NCBI RefSeq assembly: GCF_024054555.1
Contig: NZ_JAMXLY010000001.1
Coordinates: 1 to 64,000 of the forward strand
Direction: 5' to 3'
DNA from: Segatella cerevisiae
GTDB taxonomy: Bacteria > Bacteroidota > Bacteroidia > Bacteroidales > Bacteroidaceae
DNA: 64,000 bases
Made by a program: the position numbers and the translations under genes. Below are positions 18,166 to 26,463 of this stretch, one piece after another; position 1 is the stretch's first letter; each line of letters begins with the position of its first letter. The notes beneath the pieces are model-generated. The model was given only the letters and a program-made list of their open reading frames with translations. It did not search any database and was not told where the DNA came from.

Positions 18166-19779
18166 TTATTCCAGCGCTTTTGTATAGTCTGCACAACTGT
18201 CGGCACAGCGCTCTCCATCCATTCCTGCACTCACGATACCTCCGGCATAGCCAGCACCCTCTCCACAAGGGAAAAGTCCTGCTATACGGACATGCTGCAA
18301 GGTCTCACGATCCCGAATGATCCGCACCGGGGCAGAAGTCCTCGTCTCGAGTGCGATCAAAATGGCATCATTTGTCAGAAAGCCATGGGCACGCTTCCCG
18401 AAGGCTTTGAAACCTTCCTGCAGTCTGTTCCCTATAAACGGGGGCAACCAGAAATGCAACGGACTGGAGATCAGACCTGGGGAATAACTCGACCGGGGCA
18501 AGTCATAAGAGAGATGATGATCGACGAAATCAGCCATTCGCTGGGCTGGTGCAGTCTGTTTCCTATTTCCTTGTATCCAGCACATTTTCTCCAACTGTTC
18601 CTGAAGGTACATCACTTTCAAAGCTTCACATGGCTCACCAGTCTCACCTTCAGAGCTCAGTTTCAGTCCTTCTCTTCCGATATCTTCAGGTTCGATTTCC
18701 ACCACCATCCCGGAATTCGACCAAGCCGTACCTCTATTGGAAGGACTCATGCCGTTGACGACGATCTGTTCAGGGCCCGTAGCAGCAGGGATAACAAAAC
18801 CACCGGGACACATACAGAAACTGTATACGCCTCTGCCTTCCACTTGTGTCACGAAAGTATATTCAGCTGCCGGCAGATATTTGCCTCTTCCTTCTTTATT
18901 ATGGTATTGGATCTGATCGATCAATTTAGCCGGATGTTCCAGACGCACGCCCAAAGCGATTCCTTTAGCTTCTATCTCTATACCTGCCTGATGGAGATAC
19001 CTGTAAACATCTCGGGCGGAGTGTCCCGTTGCCAGGATGACAGGACCCTTGAAAGTCTCTTCATTGCCAGTTTTCAGATCGACAGCCTCAACGCCGACAA
19101 CACGATCATGCTCAAGCAGTAAACCAGTCATCTTGGTTTGGAAATGCACTTCTCCACCACTCTTCAAGATCGTATTCCGCATATTCTCAATGACCCGGGG
19201 GAGTTTATCAGTACCTATATGGGGATGTGCGTCGGCTAGAATAGACAATGGTGCCCCATGCTGGCAGAACACATTCAATATTTTCTCCACAGAACCCCGT
19301 TTCTTACTTCGGGTATAGAGTTTACCGTCAGAATAAGCCCCGGCACCGCCTTCTCCGAAACTGTAGTTGCTCTCAGGATTGACTTTTTGAGTACGGGAAA
19401 TCAAAGCCATGTCGACCTTTCTCGTATGGACATCCTTCCCTCTTTCGAGGACCACCGGTTTCAGACCCTTTTCGATCAGTCGCAAAGCTGCGAACAGTCC
19501 CCCGGGGCCTTCTCCTACTACGACAACTGCAGCGCCGTCGCTCACATCAGGATAATCAGTATGAACGAATTCGTCATCCTGAGGTTTTTCGTCTATATAA
19601 GCACGGACTTTAAGATTCACGTAAATTGTCCGTTGACGCGCATCAATACTACGGCGTAAAATCCGGACATGGGTCAACTTACCGGCATCGAGTCCTTTCT
19701 CTTTGACAAGATAGTCTGCAATGCTCTCCTCGGTATAGGCAACCTTCGGCAAGACCCTGATTTGATATTCTTGTATCAT
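18166..19779 (-). CDS. FAD-dependent oxidoreductase (COG2509-like)
   Basis: A 537-residue cytoplasmic flavoprotein of unknown substrate. After an N-terminal alpha/beta domain of about 90 residues it has the dinucleotide-binding motif VVVVGEGPGGLFAALRL. Then come SFGEGGAGAYSDGKLYTRSK, GPVILATGHSARDVY, and a C-terminal FAD contact (GLFPCGEGAGYAGGIVSAGMDG). This is the uncharacterised dehydrogenase group often annotated only as an NAD(P)/FAD-dependent oxidoreductase. I use the ATG at 19779, where the family N-terminus IQEYQIRVLP begins; a frame start nine codons earlier has no counterpart in the family. Monocistronic, with a good terminator. Confidence 0.8.
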   Translation of the reverse strand: MIQEYQIRVLPKVAYTEESIADYLVKEKGLDAGKLTHVRILRRSIDARQRTIYVNLKVRAYIDEKPQDDEFVHTDYPDVSDGAAVVVVGEGPGGLFAALRLIEKGLKPVVLERGKDVHTRKVDMALISRTQKVNPESNYSFGEGGAGAYSDGKLYTRSKKRGSVEKILNVFCQHGAPLSILADAHPHIGTDKLPRVIENMRNTILKSGGEVHFQTKMTGLLLEHDRVVGVEAVDLKTGNEETFKGPVILATGHSARDVYRYLHQAGIEIEAKGIALGVRLEHPAKLIDQIQYHNKEGRGKYLPAAEYTFVTQVEGRGVYSFCMCPGGFVIPAATGPEQIVVNGMSPSNRGTAWSNSGMVVEIEPEDIGREGLKLSSEGETGEPCEALKVMYLQEQLEKMCWIQGNRKQTAPAQRMADFVDHHLSYDLPRSSYSPGLISSPLHFWLPPFIGNRLQEGFKAFGKRAHGFLTNDAILIALETRTSAPVRIIRDRETLQHVRIAGLFPCGEGAGYAGGIVSAGMDGERCADSCADYTKALE

Positions 19780-19900
19780 AATGCAAAAATAAGAAGTTTT
19801 CCACAATATAACAAATTATATCCATAAAGTTTCTGCCACCGGCAACGATCAGTTCTGCCGGTGCTACAAACTACCAGAAATACAGGAAAGACCAACAACC

Positions 19901-19995
19901 TACTTATCCATCATCTTCGATTCCTACTTGCCTGCTATCTTCGATTCTTACTTATCCACTATCTTCGATTCCTACTTGTCCGTTATCTTAGGCTG
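19901..19995. repeat. 24-bp tandem repeat, nearly four copies
   Basis: Copies at 19901-19924, 19925-19948, 19949-19972 and 19973-19995 (last incomplete) follow TACTTATCCACTATCTTCGA then TTCC, with a few substitutions. They lie between divergent genes, about 75 bases upstream of a consensus promoter. The period is a multiple of three, and a frame across them would encode repeats of LRFLL, but no other coding sign is seen. Confidence 0.8.
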
Positions 19996-20069
19996 AAGTT
20001 CAGGATATTATGGAATTCGTCTCAATTCTCGAGACGGAAAGCAAGAAACACGCAATACCTGACAAAAAC

Positions 20070-20101
20070 TTTGGTTGCAAAACGAATATTTCCTATATTT
20101 G
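20070..20101 (+). promoter_or_regulatory. consensus promoter of the small membrane protein gene
   Basis: TTTG (20070-20073), 20 bp, TATATTTG (20094-20101): a textbook Bacteroidetes promoter. Confidence 0.8.
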
Positions 20102-20157
20102 CAATAGAATAAGGCAATCCAGTTGATAACTCACAAATTTTATAACGGAATCCTGAT

Positions 20158-20421
20158 ATGGTGAAAAATCTGATGAAAATAATTTGTCTTCTCATGGTAG
20201 TCTATATAGGATTCCAGGAAAAATACGCCTATGTCCATTATCATGGTCAGTTATGGTTTAAAGTGATGATCATCGCCGTACCTCTCATCTTCTTGACCGT
20301 CATGGCTCTTTTGATCAGGAAATGCAAGTTCAACCGCTACAGGCAGAAATGGGCATTAATCGTATTAGGTATTTGCGTGGCAGCATTACTGCTTTTGAAC
20401 ATCATGGAATTTCTATACTAA
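20158..20421 (+). CDS. small membrane protein of unknown function
   Basis: An 87-residue protein with three predicted membrane segments: about residues 4-19 (LMKIICLLMVVYIGF), 34-53 (VMIIAVPLIFLTVMALLI) and 64-84 (WALIVLGICVAALLLLNIM), separated by short charged loops (RKCKFNRYRQK). I recognise no family. The gene has a strong promoter 57 bases upstream and no coding partner on the same transcript. The coding call rests on the promoter, clean hydrophobic periodicity and intact frame. Confidence 0.65.
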   Translation: MVKNLMKIICLLMVVYIGFQEKYAYVHYHGQLWFKVMIIAVPLIFLTVMALLIRKCKFNRYRQKWALIVLGICVAALLLLNIMEFLY

Positions 20422-20580
20422 TCCGGCACGGGACAACAAAGTGAAAGTGTGGTCCGACTCATCTTTCAGGGAATCATGATCTCTACCTAAAGAGAACAAG
20501 GTAACTTGAACAACTGTCAATCTTATCATCCGACATAGAGTCAGAAACACACACGAATCACAAATTTATCATCCAAATTG

Positions 20581-20611
20581 TTTGGAGATTTAATAATTCT
20601 TCGTATTTTTG
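20581..20611 (+). promoter_or_regulatory. promoter of the threonine operon
   Basis: TTTG (20581-20584), 19 bp, TATTTTTG (20604-20611). The leader before thrA is about 65 bases and shows no threonine-rich leader peptide, so classical attenuation is not evident. Confidence 0.75.
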
Positions 20612-20681
20612 TAACCAAGTTTTATCATGGCCTCACTGGTTTTGAGGATGACAGAACATTTTAATATAATTGTTCAAGCCA

Positions 20682-23117
20682 ATGAAAGTTCTAAAATTCG
20701 GCGGGACATCTGTAGGTTCCGTAAAAAGTATTCTGAGTTTAAAAAAGATCGTAGAGAAAGAGGCGAAACGTCAGCCTGTTATCGTCGTAGTCAGTGCCTT
20801 GGGAGGCATTACCGACAAATTGCTCTCTACGGCACAATTAGCTTTAAAGCATGATAATTTGTGGAGAAGGGAATACAGTGCGATGGTTGACCGCCACCAT
20901 ACCCTGATTGACACGATTATCACAGATCCCCAAAACAGAGAAGATTTATTCAATACTGTAGATGCCCTTTTCGAACAATTGAAGAGCATCTATTTCGGCG
21001 TTTACCTTATCCACGACCTCAGTGCAAAAACGAGGAACGCCATCGTCTCCTATGGGGAACGCCTTTCCAGTCAAATCGTTGCAACACTCATCAGGGGAGC
21101 GAAATGGTTCGATTCCCGGAAATTCATCAAGACCGTCCGCAGGAACGACAAGAGCATGATCGACCAACAGTTGACGACACACCTGATCCTCGAGACGTTC
21201 AAAGACCTGCCTCGGATCTCTCTGGTCCCCGGATTCATCAGCAAAGACCGAGACACAGATGAGACAACCAATTTAGGCCGGGGCGGAAGTGACTATACCG
21301 CTGCCATTATCGCCGGTGCGCTCAATGCAGAGGTTTTGGAGATCTGGACAGATGTCAACGGTTTCATGACAGCAGATCCGAAAGTCATCAAGACTGCTTA
21401 TACCATCAACGAATTGAATTATGTAGAAGCCATGGAACTGTGTAATTTCGGTGCCAAGGTGATCTACCCTCCTACAATCTATCCGGTATGCATCAAGAAT
21501 ATTCCAATCAAGGTCAAGAACACCTTTAATCCGAATAACCCCGGCACGATCATCAAAAGTAAGATCGAGGACGACAACAAACCCATCAAGGGTATTTCTT
21601 CGATCAGTGGCACGGCCTTGATTACAGTGAGCGGACTGAGTATGGTAGGTGTCATCGGGGTGAACCGCCGAATATTCACAGCCCTTGCGAATAGGGGTAT
21701 TTCCGTATTCATGGTCAGTCAGGCCTCTTCCGAGAACTCCACTTCCATCGGTGTCAGAGAAGAGGACGCACCTGAGGCTGTAGAAGTACTCAATAAAGAG
21801 TTTTATGCAGAAATCTCAGACGGAAGGATGTTCCAGATGCACGCAGAATGCGGACTCGCCACCATTGCTATCGTAGGAGAGAACATGAAGCATACGCCAG
21901 GCATCGCAGGGAAACTGTTCGGCACATTAGGTCGCTCCGGAATCTCTGTCATCGCTTGTGCACAAGGTGCTTCAGAAACCAATATTTCTTTTGTCGTAAA
22001 AGGAGAATATCTCAGAAAGAGTTTGAACGTATTGCATGATTCCTTCTTCCTTTCAGAATATAAAGAACTCAACCTGTTTATATGCGGTGTTGGAACTGTA
22101 GGCGGAAAACTGATCGAGCAGATCAAGGACCAGTACGATGCACTCAAAGAACACAGCAGACTCAAACTGACCGTCGTAGGGATTGCCAGTTCACACAATG
22201 CCATATTCAATCGTGACGGTGTGGACCTGAGCAATTTCAGGGAACAATTGAAAGCGTCACTCCCCAGTGATCCTGAGAAGTTGCGTGACAAGATCATCGG
22301 TATGAACATCTTCAATGCCGTCTTCGTAGACTGTACTGCCAGTAAGGAAATCGCCGATCTCTACCAGACATTTCTCGAACACAATATCTCCGTCGTCGCT
22401 GCCAATAAGATTGCGGCCTCCGACCAATATGACAAATACATCAAACTCAAGGAGACGGCTTTGACCAAAGGTGTCAAATTCCGCTTCGAGACGAATGTGG
22501 GGGCCGGCCTGCCGATTATCGGTACGATCAATGACCTCCGCAATTCAGGAGACAAGATACTCAAGATAGAGGCAGTACTCAGTGGGACGTTGAACTTCAT
22601 TTTCAATGAGATCTCCGAAAAGATGCCTTTTTCAGAAACGGTTAAAAAAGCGAAGGAGGAGGGATATTCTGAACCTGATCCGCGAGTTGACCTCAGCGGT
22701 GTGGACGTCATCAGGAAATTGGTGATCCTGGCCAGAGAGGCTGGTTATCGCGTCGAACAGGCAGATGTAGAGAAACACTTTTTCATCCCACAGGACTATT
22801 TCAACGGAAGTCTGGAAGATTTCTGGAAGAAGTTGCCTGACTTGGATGCCGGGTTCGAGAAGAAACGCGAACTCCTGGAGAAGGAAGGCAAGCGATGGCG
22901 TTTCGTCGCGTCAATGGTGGGGGGCAAGACCAGCGTAGGGTTAAAGTCTATCAGCAAGAATCATCCTTTCTATAATTTAGAGGGAAGTAACAATATCGTT
23001 CTCCTCACCACAGAGCGCTACAAGGAATATCCGATGCTCATCCAAGGCTATGGCGCAGGAGCAAGTGTAACAGCCGCAGGCGTTTTCGCTAACGTCATGA
23101 GTATTGCCAATATCTAA
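20682..23117 (+). CDS. thrA: bifunctional aspartate kinase / homoserine dehydrogenase
   Basis: Catalyses the first and third steps from aspartate toward threonine and methionine. The 811 residues match ThrA. The N-terminal kinase opens with MKVLKFGGTSVG and has GRGGSDYTAA and the aspartate-pathway TDVNGFMTADPK. Two ACT regulatory domains follow (ISSISGTALITVSG; LATIAIVGENMKHTPGIAGKL). From about residue 465 the homoserine dehydrogenase starts with its NADP-binding motif CGVGTVGGKL and continues to EGYSEPDPRVDLSG. An in-frame TTG lies 12 bases upstream, but ATG 20682 fits the family start exactly. First gene of a threonine operon; feedback control by threonine through the ACT domains is expected. 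Confidence 0.96.
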   Translation: MKVLKFGGTSVGSVKSILSLKKIVEKEAKRQPVIVVVSALGGITDKLLSTAQLALKHDNLWRREYSAMVDRHHTLIDTIITDPQNREDLFNTVDALFEQLKSIYFGVYLIHDLSAKTRNAIVSYGERLSSQIVATLIRGAKWFDSRKFIKTVRRNDKSMIDQQLTTHLILETFKDLPRISLVPGFISKDRDTDETTNLGRGGSDYTAAIIAGALNAEVLEIWTDVNGFMTADPKVIKTAYTINELNYVEAMELCNFGAKVIYPPTIYPVCIKNIPIKVKNTFNPNNPGTIIKSKIEDDNKPIKGISSISGTALITVSGLSMVGVIGVNRRIFTALANRGISVFMVSQASSENSTSIGVREEDAPEAVEVLNKEFYAEISDGRMFQMHAECGLATIAIVGENMKHTPGIAGKLFGTLGRSGISVIACAQGASETNISFVVKGEYLRKSLNVLHDSFFLSEYKELNLFICGVGTVGGKLIEQIKDQYDALKEHSRLKLTVVGIASSHNAIFNRDGVDLSNFREQLKASLPSDPEKLRDKIIGMNIFNAVFVDCTASKEIADLYQTFLEHNISVVAANKIAASDQYDKYIKLKETALTKGVKFRFETNVGAGLPIIGTINDLRNSGDKILKIEAVLSGTLNFIFNEISEKMPFSETVKKAKEEGYSEPDPRVDLSGVDVIRKLVILAREAGYRVEQADVEKHFFIPQDYFNGSLEDFWKKLPDLDAGFEKKRELLEKEGKRWRFVASMVGGKTSVGLKSISKNHPFYNLEGSNNIVLLTTERYKEYPMLIQGYGAGASVTAAGVFANVMSIANI

Positions 23118-23140
23118 ACCGATTTTAAAGCAGATTATCA

Positions 23141-24403
23141 ATGAAACACATTATTATATTAGGTGACGGAATGGCCGATCATCCGGTGAAAAGACTGGGA
23201 AACAAAACTTTATTGCAGTATGCACAAACGCCTTATATGGACCTCTTGGCAAAAAAGGGAAAGACGGGCCGGCTGATCACAGTCCCCGATGGATTCTACC
23301 CCGGTTCTGAAGTTGCCAATACAGCTATCATGGGATACGATCTGAATCAGGTCTATGAAGGCCGCGGTCCGCTCGAAGCTGCCAGCATCGGGTATGACAT
23401 GAAACCTGAAGACATGGCAATGCGGTGCAATTTCATCTATATCGACAACGGCAAGATCATCACCCATAACGGGGGAAACCTGCAGACAAAGGACGGTGAT
23501 GTGCTCATCAAATACCTGAATCAAAAACTCGGAAATGACCATGTTCTCTTCATGACCGGTACGCAGTACCGCCATCTCTTGGTCATCAAATACGGCAGTA
23601 AGCATCTGGTGTGCGCTCCTCCTCATGATCACCCCGACGAGGCATGGAGACCGCTGCTCATCCAACCCGAAAAGGGTTGGGAGAATGTTCATGAACCTAT
23701 AAAGGGGACTGATAAAACCAGGATGTCGGCAAAAGAGACCGCTGATCTGCTGAATGACCTTATCCTGAAAAGCCAAAAACTCCTGGCCGAACATCCCTAT
23801 AACCTCAAACGTAAAGCGGCCAATGAACGTCAGGCAAATTCGATCTGGCCTTGGGGAGGCGGGTATCATCCCAAGATGAAGACACTCATGCAACTTTATC
23901 CCGAGATAAAAACCGGAAGTGTGATCTCTGCCGTCGACTTGATACGCGGCATCGGCCATTATGCAGGACTGGATATCATCAAAGTACCTGGCGCTACAGG
24001 ACTTGCAAACACCAATTATGAGGGCAAGGCTCAGGCCGCCATCGATGCATTGAAAAAACAGGATTTTGTCTATCTGCATCTGGAAGCCACAGACGAAGCC
24101 GGACATGATGGGAATCTCGACCTGAAGATCAAAGCCATACAATTCCTGGATCACCGTATTGTCGAACCCATATACAAAGAAGTTTCGACATGGACAGAAC
24201 CGGTGTGCATTGCGGTGCTGCCGGACCACCCGACACCTGTAGAAATCCGCACCCATGTGAAAGAGGCTGTGCCCTTCTTGATCTGGTACCCGGGCATCGA
24301 ACCCGATCAGGTTAGCCAATACGATGAAGTAAGTTGTGTCAACGGCGGATACGGATTACTCCGACTCGATGAATTCATGAATACTTTCATGTCCTATAAA
24401 TAG
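23141..24403 (+). CDS. phosphoglycerate-mutase-like protein, probable homoserine kinase
   Basis: A 420-residue member of the alkaline-phosphatase superfamily, ApgM-type (2,3-bisphosphoglycerate-independent mutase-like). Metal and phosphate ligands are visible: GDGMAD at the N-terminus, S56 in GSEVANTAIMGY as the phospho-serine equivalent, LEATDEAGHDGN, and LPDHPTPVE near the end. Position is informative: it lies between thrA and thrC, where homoserine kinase (thrB) would be, and no thrB is present in the window. A subfamily with this context is known as 'proposed homoserine kinase' (TIGR02535). I infer that it phosphorylates homoserine, with glycolytic mutase activity as the alternative. It starts 23 bases after thrA. 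Confidence 0.8.
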   Translation: MKHIIILGDGMADHPVKRLGNKTLLQYAQTPYMDLLAKKGKTGRLITVPDGFYPGSEVANTAIMGYDLNQVYEGRGPLEAASIGYDMKPEDMAMRCNFIYIDNGKIITHNGGNLQTKDGDVLIKYLNQKLGNDHVLFMTGTQYRHLLVIKYGSKHLVCAPPHDHPDEAWRPLLIQPEKGWENVHEPIKGTDKTRMSAKETADLLNDLILKSQKLLAEHPYNLKRKAANERQANSIWPWGGGYHPKMKTLMQLYPEIKTGSVISAVDLIRGIGHYAGLDIIKVPGATGLANTNYEGKAQAAIDALKKQDFVYLHLEATDEAGHDGNLDLKIKAIQFLDHRIVEPIYKEVSTWTEPVCIAVLPDHPTPVEIRTHVKEAVPFLIWYPGIEPDQVSQYDEVSCVNGGYGLLRLDEFMNTFMSYK

Positions 24404-24462
24404 TCCTTCACCCACCTTTCAGGAATTTGTTAAATCAATCAAAAACGGATAAGAGAATCAAC

Positions 24463-25788
24463 ATGAAATATTATAGTACAAACAAAAAGGCGCCGGCAGT
24501 TGCTCTTCGTGAGGCTGTCATCAAAGGCCTCGCCCCAGACGGGGGACTCTATATGCCTGAAAAGATCAAGCATCTGGTAGACGACTTCTTCGAGAATATG
24601 GAAAAGATGTCCTTTTATGAAATCGCTCTCACGGTGGCCAATGCTTTTTTCGGGGAAGATGTCAATTCAGAATCTCTTGAGAAGATCGTCGAGGACACCT
24701 TATCTTTTCAGATCCCTGCAGTGAAAGTGGAAGACCATATATACGCCCTGGAACTTTTCCATGGCCCCACACTGGCTTTCAAAGATGTCGGGGCACGCTT
24801 CATGGCAAGACTATTGGAATACTTTGTCCGCCAAGAAGGGGATGTCAATGTTCTTGTAGCCACCTCTGGAGATACTGGTTCTGCAGTAGCCAATGGTTTT
24901 CTGGGGGTAAAGGGAATACATGTCTATGTCCTCTATCCTAAAGGAAAAGTCAGTAAGATTCAGGAAAGCCAGTTTACGACTCTCGGAGAAAACATCACTG
25001 CCTTGGAAGTCAACGGGACCTTTGATGATTGCCAGGCATTGGTCAAGGCGGCTTTCATGGATAAGGAACTCAATGAGCGCATGAAACTCACTTCCGCCAA
25101 CAGCATCAACGTCGCCCGGTTCCTGCCCCAAGCTTTTTACTATTTCCTCGGATATGCACAGTTGAAGAGGAAAAAACTTATCCAACTCACTAAACAAGGA
25201 GGAAAGATCAACTCCAATTTGGTTGTCTGCGTCCCATCAGGTAATTTCGGCAACATCACGGCAGGTCTGTTCAGCAAACGTATGGGACTGCCAATAAAAC
25301 GCTTTATCGCAGCCAATAATGCCAACGATATTTTCTATAAATACCTCCAGAAGGGGAAATATGAGCCCAAACCTTCCAAACAAACTTTGGCTAATGCCAT
25401 GGATGTAGGTGATCCCAGCAACTTTGCTAGGATCATGGACCTTTACGACCACTCCCATGCTGCCGTCACCCAAGATATTAGCGGTGCATCCTACTCCGAT
25501 GCTCAGATACGCGAGACGATCCGATCTTGCTATAAGGCAAACAACTATATTCTGGACCCCCATGGCAGTTGTGGCTACCGCGCCCTGAAAGAGAGTTTGA
25601 AACCTGGAGAGACAGGACTCTTCCTAGAAACTGCCAACCCAGCTAAATTCAAAGAAAAGGTAGATAAGATCATCGGTGGGGATATAACCATTCCCACAAG
25701 ACTGGCCAAGTTTATGAGTGGCAAGAAACTCAGTATCCCTATGGAAAAGGATTTCCAGACATTCAAGTCATTTCTATTGAAAAGATAG
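24463..25788 (+). CDS. thrC: threonine synthase
   Basis: PLP enzyme of fold type II converting O-phosphohomoserine to threonine, 441 residues. K107 in LAFKDVGARFM is the cofactor lysine. Also visible are the N-terminal YYSTNKKAPAVALREAVIKG, the cofactor-binding VATSGDTGSAVANGF, KLTSANSINVARFLPQ and CVPSGNFGN. The ATG at 24463 matches the family start MKYYST; an in-frame TTG 36 bases upstream is not needed. It is the last gene of the operon, 59 bases after the putative homoserine kinase, and a GC-rich hairpin follows. Confidence 0.95.
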   Translation: MKYYSTNKKAPAVALREAVIKGLAPDGGLYMPEKIKHLVDDFFENMEKMSFYEIALTVANAFFGEDVNSESLEKIVEDTLSFQIPAVKVEDHIYALELFHGPTLAFKDVGARFMARLLEYFVRQEGDVNVLVATSGDTGSAVANGFLGVKGIHVYVLYPKGKVSKIQESQFTTLGENITALEVNGTFDDCQALVKAAFMDKELNERMKLTSANSINVARFLPQAFYYFLGYAQLKRKKLIQLTKQGGKINSNLVVCVPSGNFGNITAGLFSKRMGLPIKRFIAANNANDIFYKYLQKGKYEPKPSKQTLANAMDVGDPSNFARIMDLYDHSHAAVTQDISGASYSDAQIRETIRSCYKANNYILDPHGSCGYRALKESLKPGETGLFLETANPAKFKEKVDKIIGGDITIPTRLAKFMSGKKLSIPMEKDFQTFKSFLLKR

Positions 25789-25809
25789 GATTCCTTTAAA
25801 CACATCACA

Positions 25810-25843
25810 GAAGCGCCGCTGGAGTAATTTCCAGCGGCGCTTC
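25810..25843 (+). terminator. hairpin ending the threonine operon
   Basis: Perfect 14-bp stem: GAAGCGCCGCTGGA (25810-25823), a six-base loop, and TCCAGCGGCGCTTC (25830-25843). It lacks a T-run, so it may act as a 3' stabiliser or a Rho-assisted terminator. Confidence 0.65.
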
Positions 25844-26258
25844 CGGTATATAGAGTAGACCCGTTGGTGAAATAAAAATGACTAGAGTACATTCACCTCT
25901 CACATCCACCTTATTATATATAAGGGCGTGAATTCATATGACGGACCTACACAACGAACTCTTCTGGTATTTCTGTCTATTGCTCAGTCTATCACCATTA
26001 TGTTACAAAAGAACCATGATAGGTGCAACCTTTAAACTTGAATCTTTTAGATATTAATTCTATCAATAGGTTATAATAAGATAAAACTACTCCCTGAGGT
26101 CGGGTTTGTCAGGAACGTGCAATTAATGCTGTCAATAGGTTATAATAAGATAAAACAGTCGTTCCAGTTGTATGACAACTGGTGAAAGTTAAGGCCTAAA
26201 TACCTGTCTATCCTATGCCCTTTCAGGACATAAGCACCAGAAAGTATTTCAGTTCATG
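25844..26258. other. gene-free stretch after the threonine operon
   Basis: Contains the 35-bp repeat pair described separately and, just after it, a small perfect hairpin CCAGTTGT-ATG-ACAACTGG (26164-26182). A 39-codon plus-strand frame (25938-26057) has no support. No RNA gene was recognised. Confidence 0.5.
26053..26156. repeat. CRISPR-like pair of 35-bp direct repeats
   Basis: Copies at 26053-26087 and 26122-26156 are identical except at two positions near one end (ATTAATTCTATCAATAGG against ATTAATGCTGTCAATAGG, both followed by TTATAATAAGATAAAAC). They flank a unique 34-bp sequence. Repeat and spacer lengths are those of a CRISPR array reduced to two repeats, with degeneration at the outer end of the unit. 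No cas gene lies in the window. It could also be a simple duplication. Confidence 0.5.
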
Positions 26259-26411
26259 TCATTTAATATAGGCAAAATAGAGAAATACGAGAAGGGCGAC
26301 CAAAGCAACCATCACGACAGACTTGATCAGACAACTGGCGACTTTCTTCAATATCAGAAAGGCAACGATAAGTACAATAAGGGCAAAAATGTAGTAAACA
26401 AACTGGTGCAT
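26259..26411 (-). CDS. 50-residue hydrophobic membrane protein
   Basis: The minus strand encodes MHQFVYYIFALIVLIVAFLI, followed by LKKVASCLIK and SVVMVALVALLVFLYFAYIK, ending in TGA. Two hydrophobic segments flank a short basic KK loop, with a positively charged middle and end, giving a helical-hairpin membrane protein. The open frame is uninterrupted and the hydrophobic pattern is too regular to be chance, whereas the overlapping plus-strand frame is hydrophilic and unremarkable. It lies 52 bases downstream of the rluA-type gene on the same strand, so it may be the last gene of the HAD-rluA transcript. Function unknown. Confidence 0.65.
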   Translation of the reverse strand: MHQFVYYIFALIVLIVAFLILKKVASCLIKSVVMVALVALLVFLYFAYIK

Positions 26412-26463
26412 AATTGGTGTATTAAAATCGTTTCGAATGAGTGATTAGATGAGCGGGAAATAA

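Noticed and set aside
19861..20112. Plus-strand frame of 83 codons across the 24-bp repeats
   Set aside because: It exists because the repeat period is a multiple of three. The protein is a repeat of LRFLL with no start signal, and the promoter at 20070-20101 lies inside it.
20670..20681. TTG start extending thrA by four codons
   Set aside because: The family start is MKVLKFGGTS at ATG 20682.
20612..20681. Threonine attenuator or riboswitch in the thrA leader
   Set aside because: Leader is only ~65 bases with no Thr/Ile codon run and no terminator-antiterminator pair.
24427..24462. TTG start extending thrC by twelve codons
   Set aside because: The family start MKYYST at ATG 24463 is better placed.
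25938..26057. 39-codon plus-strand frame before the CRISPR-like repeat
   Set aside because: No ribosome site, ends inside the repeat, no recognisable composition.
26256..26444. Plus-strand 62-codon hydrophilic frame
   Set aside because: It is the complement of the 50-residue membrane protein, whose hydrophobic pattern is far more gene-like.
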